DNA from: BNXB01 sp031548005
Lineage (GTDB): Bacteria; Bacteroidota; Bacteroidia; Bacteroidales; Azobacteroidaceae
Reading direction: 5' to 3'
NCBI GenBank assembly: GCA_031548005.1
Contig: JAVBRK010000028.1
Coordinates: forward strand, 1-13,257
DNA length: 13,257 nt
Shown here: positions 6,658 through 13,257 of the stretch, in pieces
Layout of the letters: each line of letters starts with the position of its first letter
Position numbering within the stretch: position 1 is the first letter of the stretch
Made by a program: the position numbers and the translations under genes
Notes under the pieces: model-generated
What the model saw: the letters and a program-made list of their open reading frames with translations, nothing else
The model's database searches: none
Told to the model about the DNA's origin: nothing

Positions 6658-7368
6658 TCAGAAAATGATTGGTAGTTTTATTTTTCCTTCATAAATGGCT
6701 TTCCCCACAATAACCTCCCGAATACCGGCACCAGCAAGCGCCTCCAGGTCTTTTACCCCTGAAACGCCTCCACTGGCGATCAACAGGATACCGGGAATTT
6801 CTTTCATTATATTTTTATACAGGTCGACAGCAGGTCCTTCCATCATTCCATCTCTCGAAATATCGGTACAAATGACCTTATCGATTCCTTTTTCTTTCCA
6901 TTTCCTGATAAAAGGAGTGATTTCCTCTTCCGAGTCTTCGGTCCATCCCGAAACTGAAACCTTTTCATTCCTGCAATCAGCCCCCAGAATGATCTTATCG
7001 CAACCATACTGTTCAATCCAGGAAGCAAAAACATCCGGTTTTTTGACAGCAATACTTCCTCCGGTTACCATCGATGCACCACACTCGAAAGCGATCCGCA
7101 GATCATCATCCGATTTAAGCCCTCCCCCGAAGTCAATCACTAAAGAAGTCCGGGAAGCTATTTTTTCCAACACCTTATAATTAACGATTCTGCTGGCTTT
7201 TGCGCCATCCAGGTCGACCAGATGCAAACGGTGAATTCCACTGTCTTCAAACATCTCTGCTACCTGAAGCGGATCTTCATTGTACAACGTTTTCCGGGAA
7301 TAATCCCCTTGCGACAAACGGACACATTTGCCTTCAATAATATCGATTGCCGGAATAATCTCGATCAT
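6658..7368 (-). CDS. hisA: Phosphoribosylformimino-AICAR phosphate isomerase (HisA)
   Basis: A 236-residue (beta-alpha)8 barrel that opens the ribose ring of ProFAR to give PRFAR, the substrate of HisFH. The general acid and base aspartates correspond to D9 (IIPAID) and D131 (ILGADCR). Phosphate-binding loops are visible at DFGGGLKS, GSIAV and IASGGVSG near the C-terminus. Its sequence starts MIEIIPAIDIIEGKCVRL, the classic HisA N-terminus. Its ATG overlaps the hisH TGA by 4 bases (ATGA) and its stop is 1 base from hisF, so hisH, hisA and hisF form a tightly coupled unit in pathway order. Confidence 0.97.
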   Translation of the reverse strand: MIEIIPAIDIIEGKCVRLSQGDYSRKTLYNEDPLQVAEMFEDSGIHRLHLVDLDGAKASRIVNYKVLEKIASRTSLVIDFGGGLKSDDDLRIAFECGASMVTGGSIAVKKPDVFASWIEQYGCDKIILGADCRNEKVSVSGWTEDSEEEITPFIRKWKEKGIDKVICTDISRDGMMEGPAVDLYKNIMKEIPGILLIASGGVSGVKDLEALAGAGIREVIVGKAIYEGKIKLPIIF

Positions 7369-7955
7369 ATTTCTAAAAAATTTCTCAGAATTTCAGTTCC
7401 GGCTTTCCCGCTTTTTTCGGGATGAAACTGGGTGGCATAAAAATTATTCTTCTGCAGCGCAGCGCTGAATGGCCCGATATAATCAGTCACAGCAGAAGTA
7501 AAATCATTCACCGGAACCTGGTAACTGTGTACAAAATAGACAAAATCGGAAGAAGACAAACCTTTAAAAAGAGGTCCTTGAAGATTCCGGATGGTATTCC
7601 AGCCCATATGTGGGACTTTATCTTCATGGCGTTGCGGATGAAATTGTACTACTTCGGTATCGAAAATCCCCAGGCACAGAGCATCTCCTTCTTCCGAGTA
7701 CCGGCACATCAGTTGCATCCCGAGACAAATCCCCAGAACCGGTTGTTTTAATTCGGGAATCAAACGGTCTAAACCGGTTTTCTGAAGGTAGCGCATTGTA
7801 TTGGCAGCCTCTCCTACTCCCGGGAATATAATTTTATCTGCAGCTGCTATCTGCTCTTTATCTGAGGTTATAATAGCCGAAACGCCCATTCGTTTCAGGG
7901 CGTAGTCGACAGAACAGATGTTTCCTGCATTGTGTTTAACAATTACAATATCCAT
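7365..7955 (-). CDS. hisH: Imidazole glycerol phosphate synthase subunit HisH (glutaminase)
   Basis: A 196-residue class I glutamine amidotransferase that makes ammonia for HisF. The triad is complete: C77 in GICLGMQ, H178 and E180 in QFHPEKS. The oxyanion-strand segment is FPGVGEA, and VPHMGWN and YFVHSY are further family signatures. I choose the ATG at 7955, which gives MDIVIVKHNAGNICSV, the normal HisH beginning. An in-frame TTG at 7970 would add five residues and overlap rny, and is less likely. The gene starts 4 bases after the rny stop, so it is probably co-transcribed with rny, and it overlaps hisA by 4 bases. Confidence 0.96.
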   Translation of the reverse strand: MDIVIVKHNAGNICSVDYALKRMGVSAIITSDKEQIAAADKIIFPGVGEAANTMRYLQKTGLDRLIPELKQPVLGICLGMQLMCRYSEEGDALCLGIFDTEVVQFHPQRHEDKVPHMGWNTIRNLQGPLFKGLSSSDFVYFVHSYQVPVNDFTSAVTDYIGPFSAALQKNNFYATQFHPEKSGKAGTEILRNFLEI

Positions 7956-7959
7956 TGGT

Positions 7960-9495
7960 TTATTTAGCAAATGCTACCGAACGGGTTTCGCGGATCACGG
8001 TAATCTTCACCTGTCCGGGATAAGTCATTTCATCCTGGATCTTTTTAGCGATCTCATTCGACAGGTTTTCGGTCTGAATGTCGTCGATCTTATCGGCGCC
8101 AACAATCACGCGTAATTCGCGTCCGGCCTGGATGGCATAGGTCTTTACCACTCCCGGATAAGACATGGCTAATTGTTCGAGATCGTTCAGACGTTTGATG
8201 TACGCTTCCACGATTTCGCGGCGGGCTCCCGGGCGGGCTCCCGAAATGGCATCACAGACCTGAACGATCGGCGCCAGCAAACTGGTCATTTCAACCTCAT
8301 CGTGGTGAGATCCGATTGCATTGCAAATATCCGGCTTTTCCTTGTATTTTTCAGCCAGTTTCATTCCGAGGATTGCGTGAGGTAATTCAGGCTCATCATC
8401 GGGCACTTTCCCTATATCGTGTAACAATCCGGCACGTTTGGCTTTCTTTGGATTCAGTCCCAGTTCAGAAGCCATAATAGCACAGAGATTCGCTGTTTCA
8501 CGCGAGTGCTGCAGCAGGTTCTGGCCATAAGAAGAGCGGTATTTCATCCGTCCGATCATACGGATCAGTTCCGGATGTAAACCATGAACTCCCAGGTCAA
8601 TCGTCGTACGCTTTCCGGTCTCGATGATTTCTTCTTCCACTTGTTTGCGTACTTTATTGACTACCTCTTCGATACGAGCCGGGTGAATCCGTCCATCCTG
8701 TACCAGCTGGTGCAATGCCAAACGGGCTACTTCACGGCGAACCGGATCAAATCCGGAAAGAATGATCGCTTCCGGAGTATCGTCTACAATGATTTCAATT
8801 CCTGTAGCTGCTTCCAATGCCCGGATATTTCTTCCTTCCCGGCCGATAATGCGTCCTTTGATCTCGTCTGAATCAATATGAAACACCGAAATGGCGTTTT
8901 CGATCGCAGTTTCCGTAGCCACACGCTGAATGGATTGAACGACGATCTTCTTAGCCTCTTTATTGGCAGTCATTTTTGCTTCATCCATGATCTCGTTGAT
9001 ATACCCCATAGCCTGCGTTTTGGCTTCCTCTTTCAACGACTCTACCATGCGGTCGCGAGCTTCTTCTGCCGACAAACCGGAAAGGGCTTCCAGGCGCTCG
9101 ATCTCGAGTTTGTGTATTTTGTCCAGTTCCTGCTTTTTCTTATCGACAATCTCGATCTGCGCATCCAGATTTTCACGTACCGTGTCTAATTCTCCTTTTT
9201 TCTTCTGAAGCTCATCCTGTCTTTGATTCAGAATTAATTCCCGCTGTTTCAGTTTAGCTTCCTGCGATTGGATTTTAGAATTCCGGACACTGACCTGCTT
9301 TTCAAGATCAGCTTTCAGGCTGAGAAATTTCTCCTTTACTTCCAAAAGCTTATCTTTCTTTATTGTTTCGGCTTCTTTTTGAGCTTCTTCAATGATCTTC
9401 TGGTTTTTAGCCTTGATCAGCGTGTTGTTGATAAACCAAACAACAGCAGCTCCGGCAATAAAGCAGACAACTCCTATAATGATTGTTGTTCCCAT
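7960..9495 (-). CDS. rny: Ribonuclease Y
   Basis: A membrane-anchored endoribonuclease of 511 residues, near the family's usual 520. The order is a membrane helix at about 4-23, a charged coiled coil to about 200, a KH RNA-binding domain around 210-275 (GRIIGREGRNIRALE), and an HD catalytic domain from about 325. The latter carries H330 (LLQHSRE), the HD pair H359-D360 (GLLHDIGKV) and SHHDE at 396-400. RNase Y starts decay and processing of many mRNAs at the inner face of the membrane. It is the first gene of a unit with hisH, hisA and hisF. The 123-base spacer before it holds the zapA terminator-like hairpin. I find no consensus promoter in the remaining 54 bases, so rny may rely on read-through or on a nonstandard promoter. 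Confidence 0.96.
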   Translation of the reverse strand: MGTTIIIGVVCFIAGAAVVWFINNTLIKAKNQKIIEEAQKEAETIKKDKLLEVKEKFLSLKADLEKQVSVRNSKIQSQEAKLKQRELILNQRQDELQKKKGELDTVRENLDAQIEIVDKKKQELDKIHKLEIERLEALSGLSAEEARDRMVESLKEEAKTQAMGYINEIMDEAKMTANKEAKKIVVQSIQRVATETAIENAISVFHIDSDEIKGRIIGREGRNIRALEAATGIEIIVDDTPEAIILSGFDPVRREVARLALHQLVQDGRIHPARIEEVVNKVRKQVEEEIIETGKRTTIDLGVHGLHPELIRMIGRMKYRSSYGQNLLQHSRETANLCAIMASELGLNPKKAKRAGLLHDIGKVPDDEPELPHAILGMKLAEKYKEKPDICNAIGSHHDEVEMTSLLAPIVQVCDAISGARPGARREIVEAYIKRLNDLEQLAMSYPGVVKTYAIQAGRELRVIVGADKIDDIQTENLSNEIAKKIQDEMTYPGQVKITVIRETRSVAFAK

Positions 9496-9549
9496 ATTAA
9501 ATTATTCTTAAAAAATTATAGTTCATTTGATTATTTATAGTTTAAACAA

Positions 9550-9596
9550 AAAACACTACTAAACTTCCCGGAATTTTTCCGAGAAATGCAGTAGTG
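9550..9596 (-). terminator. Long hairpin with T-run after zapA
   Basis: Read on the minus strand, CACTACT (9596-9590) pairs with AGTAGTG (9560-9554). Inside it TTCTCGG pairs with CCGGGAA through one G-U pair, around a 7-base loop. With wobble pairs the stem reaches about 18 pairs broken by one C/U mismatch, and six T follow directly. This is the form of an intrinsic terminator. It lies 22 bases past the zapA stop and upstream of rny. Such a long stem could also belong to a small RNA. Confidence 0.7.
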
Positions 9597-9618
9597 CGAT
9601 ACCGATCGATTCGACAAA

Positions 9619-9930
9619 TCAGTTATTGGATCGTATAAATTGCTCTATATCAGAATTTAAATCATCCAATTTATCAAATACAGGTGTTATGTCTTCATTC
9701 TTCTCCGCTTTCACGCTACCGAGTGAATAATGGAGAAGCGCCATCGACAATAAATCATTCAATTCCACATGCTTACCATATTTTGACTGGTACTGAAGGA
9801 TTTTATCATTTATCTGTCTTACAGCAACACGGTACAACTGCTCCTGATCTCTTCTGCAGCGCAGTTTGTACGTCTTACCGGCAACATTCACTTGTATGAC
9901 AAATTCATCGTTCATTGCATTATTCCTCAT
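9619..9930 (-). CDS. zapA: Cell division protein ZapA
   Basis: A 103-residue ZapA, the FtsZ-associated protein that bundles FtsZ filaments and stabilises the Z-ring. The N-terminal domain reads VIQVNVAGKTYKLRC, followed by QEQLYRVAVRQINDKILQYQSKY and a helical segment DLLSMALLHYSL, then a helical tail (ITPVFDKLDDLNSDIEQFI). The ATG at 9930 overlaps the TGA of the upstream coiled-coil gene by 4 bases (ATGA), a sign of translational coupling. An in-frame ATG at 9915 gives a start more like that of related proteins (MNDEFVIQVNVAG), so either could be right. The neighbouring coiled-coil gene suggests a ZapA-ZapB-like pair. Confidence 0.9.
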   Translation of the reverse strand: MRNNAMNDEFVIQVNVAGKTYKLRCRRDQEQLYRVAVRQINDKILQYQSKYGKHVELNDLLSMALLHYSLGSVKAEKNEDITPVFDKLDDLNSDIEQFIRSNN

Positions 9931-10223
9931 CCATTATTGAGTAAGGCGATGCATTTTTCGACTTCACGCACTAACCTGGACAACCGTTGCTTAGCGCCTT
10001 TGAAATCATCCTGCCGCACAGCGATGATCCGGGCCATTTTCAGGTTATCATATTTAGATTTCAGCATCGCTATTTCTTCTGAAGCTTGTTCCAGCTCCCC
10101 GGCTTTTACGTTAACCTGCTTTTTGAGTTCTACATTTTCCTGTTTAAGTGTCTCATACATAAACATCAATTGCCGAACCCGGGCCTCAAACTCTGTTAAC
10201 GTTTTCTTTTGAGCATCAGTCAT
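9927..10223 (-). CDS. Small coiled-coil protein upstream of zapA (ZapB-like candidate)
   Basis: A 98-residue protein with no signal peptide or membrane helix. Residues 5-65 form a long coiled coil (for example TLKQENVELKKQVNVKAGE and ASEEIAMLKSKYDNLK), followed by a basic stretch (MARIIAVRQDDFKGAKQRLS) and a C-terminal helix (LVREVEKCIALLNN). Size and shape recall gamma-proteobacterial ZapB, an antiparallel coiled coil that joins ZapA at the division site. Similarity is in general form only, since any short coiled coil would look like this, and the C-terminal part extends beyond what ZapB has. It overlaps zapA by 4 bases and has a near-perfect promoter, so the two proteins are made together. 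A division role is inferred from this pairing. Confidence 0.85.
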   Translation of the reverse strand: MTDAQKKTLTEFEARVRQLMFMYETLKQENVELKKQVNVKAGELEQASEEIAMLKSKYDNLKMARIIAVRQDDFKGAKQRLSRLVREVEKCIALLNNG

Positions 10224-10241
10224 AGCAAACCAAATTGCTCA

Positions 10242-10273
10242 CAAAAATAGCAATTACTTAACAGGAAACCAAA
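10242..10273 (-). promoter_or_regulatory. Promoter of the coiled-coil/zapA operon
   Basis: On the minus strand TTTG (10273-10270), a 20-base spacer and TATTTTTG (10249-10242) fit the Bacteroidota consensus exactly. Transcription should begin near 10235, about 12 bases before the ATG at 10223. The element lies in the 64-base gap after the regulator gene, so this operon need not depend on read-through. Confidence 0.75.
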
Positions 10274-10287
10274 AAAAATACGAAAAA

Positions 10288-13257
10288 TCATATTCCCAGG
10301 TGATTCTTTTTTTCTTCTCTGTATTTTCCGGGGGTAATCCCGAACTTTTTGGAGAAACTCCGAAAAAATCCGCTACGATTGGAAAATCCGGCCCTATACA
10401 TGATTTCATCGACCGACAATTGTGTGGTTACAAGTAACTTTTCGACAACAGAGAAACGATAGTCCCGGATCAGATCGCTGGGATTCTGGTCGGTAACTGT
10501 TTTTAATTTCCGGTAAAAATTTCTCAGACTCAGCCCCAACTCAGAAGCAAGCTGCTCTGTCGAGAAATCGGGATTACTCAGATTCTGATCAATCATATTC
10601 CCTACTTCCTCAAAAAAGTCCCGGTCACCGGCATGCAGGAAGCGTCCGTCTAAAAACTCATAAGCGCTGGCTGCAGAGCCATAGTAGCCTTTCAGTTCAT
10701 TCTGACGCTGCAGTAAACGCTCTACCATGGATTGAAAATACCGGATATTGAAAGGTTTGGTTATATAAGCTTCCGCGCCGGCGGAAATTCCCTTGGTTTG
10801 CTCTTCCGGGGTATTCTCAGAAGAGAGTAAGATGAATGGAATGTGAGCCAGTCGTTTATCCGATTTAACCTGTTTCATCAAAGCAATACCGTCCAGCTCC
10901 GGCATCATAATATCGGAAACGATCAGATGCGGCTGGTTTTTCCCGATCTCTGATTTTACCTGATCCGGACTATTAACCGGAATTACATTATATTGTCCTT
11001 TCAAAACCTCTGTAATAAACCAGAGCATTTCCTCGTCATCGTCTATCACCAGAATTACCGGCCGCGACTTGATAAATTCCGGACTTTCTACTTCTACTAC
11101 CGGGAGATCGATTCCCGGACTGAAAAAGGGAAATCCGGCATCTATTTCATTATTTACTCCGTTTTCTCCGGCCACTGTTACTTCCTGTAGCGGCAGCTTC
11201 ACCTCAAATACAGTTTCTTCGTTCGGAACGCTTGTTACCTTAATGTGGCCATTCAACAAATAAACCATATGGCTGCAAATGGCAAGTCCCAATCCATTTC
11301 TGGAGAAATTTCCGGCATAAGATTGTTTTTCAAAATTTTCAAGTACGGTATATCGATCAAATATAAAAGGAATATCTTTTTCCTTGATGCCTTTACCGGT
11401 ATTTGATACCCGTATGCACAACTGCTGATCCGGCGCTCCTATTCTTAATGTTATTTTTCCGGCCTCGGGAGTGTATTTAAAAGCATTCGAAAGCAGGTTA
11501 GTCAGGATTTTTGTCAAACATCCTTTATCGGTATTCCAACTCAGGTTATCGGAAATTTCCACTTGGTATTCGATTTTTTTCCTTTCAGATAATTCTGTGA
11601 ACGATTCTGCAATTCCGGACGCAATTTCCGTAATGTTCAGAGGCTTTATTAAACAGGTTTTACGCTCTCCCGTCTCAATACGGCTAAATTCGATCAGCTC
11701 CTGAATCAAAGAATTCAGGCGTTCCGTATTTTTCAGAATCAGTCCAGCATATTTTTTCACGAGCCCGTCCGATCCCGGATGGGAAAGAATGCGGCTACAA
11801 GGGCCATAACTCAAAGTCAAAGGCGTACAGAACTCATGGATAATATTCGTAAAAAAACGGAGTTTGGATTCATATATTTCACCTTTCTGCCGAACATTCA
11901 TTTTTTCAATCATGTGCTCCCGTTTACGCCGGTAACGCGCCCGGACAAGCTGGGTAACATAATAAACAGTTCCTGTAAATAATAAAAAATAAATCCCATA
12001 AGCCCAGGAGGTACGATACCATGGAGGCAGGATGGTAATTTGCAGGGAATAGATCGGGGTGATCATATTTCCGGCTCCGGTAGTACATTTCACATTCAAC
12101 ACATAATGGCCCGGAGCGATGTTGGTAAAATTCACCACATTGGAATTTCCGTTATCGATCCATTTATCATTGAAATGCTCCAGATTATAAAAAAACCTGC
12201 AATTCTGCCCATCGATATAATCGAGAGCAGAAAATAAAACAGAAAAAAAATTCTGATCATAATTCAACTCCAATCGTTTTTTCCCATTTTTAGTTTTGAT
12301 AAAAGAATTCAGGTTATATTCGTTTTCGTAGATTCTCAATCCTGTGAATACAATCTCCGGGATAAATTCCAACTCGGAATAGGTATCGGGAGCGATGGTT
12401 ACAAAACCGTTTGTTCCTCCGAAGTACAGGTTTCCGGTAGGTTCGTGCCGAAAATAAGCCCCGTCGCTAAATTCATTTACTTTCAACCCGCTGTTGTGAT
12501 TGTATATTTTTGAAAACTTGGTTTCAGTATCGAATCTGACCAGGCCATTGTTCGTGCTCAGCCAGAGGCGATTTGCATTGTCTTCCAGGATTCCGTGAAC
12601 CGTATTACCGGGAAGTCCCCCGATTTCATTATAATTTTCATATACTACAGAATCATTTTCACAACCAATCAGCCGGATCAAGCCATAGCTTGTTCCAAAC
12701 CACATATTTCCCACATGATCCCGGGTGATACTGAAAATATCATTAATTGTTTCAATGTTCTTCTTTTCAAATTTTAACTGCCGGAACTCTCCTGTACGGA
12801 TATTTAACCGTTGCATACCGTATCCCCGGTTTCCAAACCACAAGATACTGTCGTTTTCCATACAGGAAGTAAAGAAATAATTATAGGACTGCTCGTCTTT
12901 AATGAACATCTGTTTTTTTACCGAACGAATCTGGGGCTCATCTGCCGTACCCGCGAGCCGCACTTCAACAATCCCCGATCCGACCGTCGACAGCCATAAA
13001 GTAGTATCATTCACTTCATTGATCGAGTGGATATAGATCAAATTGTCATTATCTTTGAATGGTATTTTATGAATGGTTTTATCCCGGAAAGAGTAATAAT
13101 TCAAACCAGGGCCGTCACTTCCGATCCACATCAGGTTACGCTTACTCCCGGAAAAGCTGTAAACAGCATTATTCGCCAGGCTACTGTTGGAAGTCGTGAA
13201 ATGCCCGACATTCTTCGAACGAATGTTTCCATTGACGTGAAAATCTTCTACTTTCAG
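10288..13257 (-). CDS. Hybrid two-component system sensor/regulator, C-terminal 989 residues (N-terminus off right edge)
   Basis: The frame is open to the window edge. An internal ATG at 13131 is not the real start, because propeller sequence continues before it. Members usually have about 1300 to 1400 residues, so roughly a quarter to a third is missing. In visible numbering: periplasmic two-component propeller repeats to about 290 (MWIGSDGPGLNYY, LWLSTVGSGIVEV, MWFGTSYGLIRL, LWLSTNNGLVRF), a Y_Y_Y domain at about 329-397, a membrane helix at 416-438, a HisKA domain with H474 (FFTNIIHEFCTPLTL), an ATPase domain with N591, the NTGKGI box and GLGLAI, a receiver with D782 (VSDIMMPELDG) and K834 (ITKPF), and an AraC-type DNA-binding domain at 892-982. 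All key residues are present. These proteins sense glycan fragments and activate polysaccharide-use genes. The ligand is unknown. Target genes may lie beyond the right edge. Confidence 0.93.
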   Translation of the reverse strand: MKVEDFHVNGNIRSKNVGHFTTSNSSLANNAVYSFSGSKRNLMWIGSDGPGLNYYSFRDKTIHKIPFKDNDNLIYIHSINEVNDTTLWLSTVGSGIVEVRLAGTADEPQIRSVKKQMFIKDEQSYNYFFTSCMENDSILWFGNRGYGMQRLNIRTGEFRQLKFEKKNIETINDIFSITRDHVGNMWFGTSYGLIRLIGCENDSVVYENYNEIGGLPGNTVHGILEDNANRLWLSTNNGLVRFDTETKFSKIYNHNSGLKVNEFSDGAYFRHEPTGNLYFGGTNGFVTIAPDTYSELEFIPEIVFTGLRIYENEYNLNSFIKTKNGKKRLELNYDQNFFSVLFSALDYIDGQNCRFFYNLEHFNDKWIDNGNSNVVNFTNIAPGHYVLNVKCTTGAGNMITPIYSLQITILPPWYRTSWAYGIYFLLFTGTVYYVTQLVRARYRRKREHMIEKMNVRQKGEIYESKLRFFTNIIHEFCTPLTLSYGPCSRILSHPGSDGLVKKYAGLILKNTERLNSLIQELIEFSRIETGERKTCLIKPLNITEIASGIAESFTELSERKKIEYQVEISDNLSWNTDKGCLTKILTNLLSNAFKYTPEAGKITLRIGAPDQQLCIRVSNTGKGIKEKDIPFIFDRYTVLENFEKQSYAGNFSRNGLGLAICSHMVYLLNGHIKVTSVPNEETVFEVKLPLQEVTVAGENGVNNEIDAGFPFFSPGIDLPVVEVESPEFIKSRPVILVIDDDEEMLWFITEVLKGQYNVIPVNSPDQVKSEIGKNQPHLIVSDIMMPELDGIALMKQVKSDKRLAHIPFILLSSENTPEEQTKGISAGAEAYITKPFNIRYFQSMVERLLQRQNELKGYYGSAASAYEFLDGRFLHAGDRDFFEEVGNMIDQNLSNPDFSTEQLASELGLSLRNFYRKLKTVTDQNPSDLIRDYRFSVVEKLLVTTQLSVDEIMYRAGFSNRSGFFRSFSKKFGITPGKYREEKKNHLGI

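Noticed and set aside
9513..9550. TATAAT-like sequence as an rny promoter
   Set aside because: The only TTTG upstream is 26 bases away, too far for the Bacteroidota promoter spacing, and the element does not match TAnnTTTG. AT-rich spacers give such matches by chance.
1..13257. High frequency of CCGG and TTCCGG-like words through the window
   Set aside because: They occur mainly within genes on both strands and fit codon preference for Pro CCG, Arg CGG and Gly GGA in this genome. No ordered spacing or repeat units seen.
1..13257. CRISPR arrays, tRNA or rRNA genes, toxin-antitoxin or defence genes
   Set aside because: No regular repeat-spacer pattern, no cloverleaf-like sequence and no relevant motifs in any open frame. 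Genes are packed too closely to hide one.

Overview
The window reads as a chromosomal segment from a Bacteroidales (phylum Bacteroidota) genome. The signs are a PorQ-type type IX secretion gene, a hybrid two-component regulator with propeller, kinase, receiver and AraC domains in one chain, and several promoters of the Bacteroidota type (TTTG, about 20 bases, TAnnTTTG). Genus cannot be fixed from this alone. Almost everything is core metabolism or cell-cycle machinery. The accessory parts are the edge of an insertion sequence on the left and the sensor-regulator running off the right edge. I see no tRNA, rRNA, CRISPR array, prophage or defence system.

Left edge (1-309): the end of an IS66-like element, with its terminal repeat finishing near 141 and the first 24 codons of its first open reading frame on the minus strand. 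It lies just past the likely terminator of the next operon. Region 310-2787 (minus): an operon of a TonB-family protein, a short-chain-type polyprenyl diphosphate synthase and a TatD-family metal-dependent hydrolase. Region 2858-5460 (plus): a divergent operon with a clear promoter, encoding PorQ (type IX secretion), cytidylate kinase and IspH. IspH makes the C5 isoprenoid units that the divergently encoded polyprenyl synthase consumes. Its stop codon overlaps that of a convergent small gene for a helical protein with 11-residue periodicity (5457-5801).

Region 5904-9495 (minus): ribonuclease Y followed with almost no spacing by hisH, hisA and hisF. These supply both subunits of imidazole glycerol phosphate synthase plus the isomerase before it. 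The gene hisI, often found next, is absent here. Region 9550-10273 (minus): a promoter, a small coiled-coil gene resembling ZapB in general form, zapA, then a long hairpin with a T-run that looks like an intrinsic terminator. Region 10288-13257 (minus): the C-terminal 989 residues of the hybrid two-component regulator, whose N-terminus lies beyond the right edge. No carbohydrate-use genes are visible on the side that can be read.

No obviously new multi-gene system is present. The items most worth a second look are the LEA-like repeat protein, the structured zapA-rny spacer, the coiled-coil partner of zapA, the rny-his gene fusion into one transcription unit, and the IS66 end.
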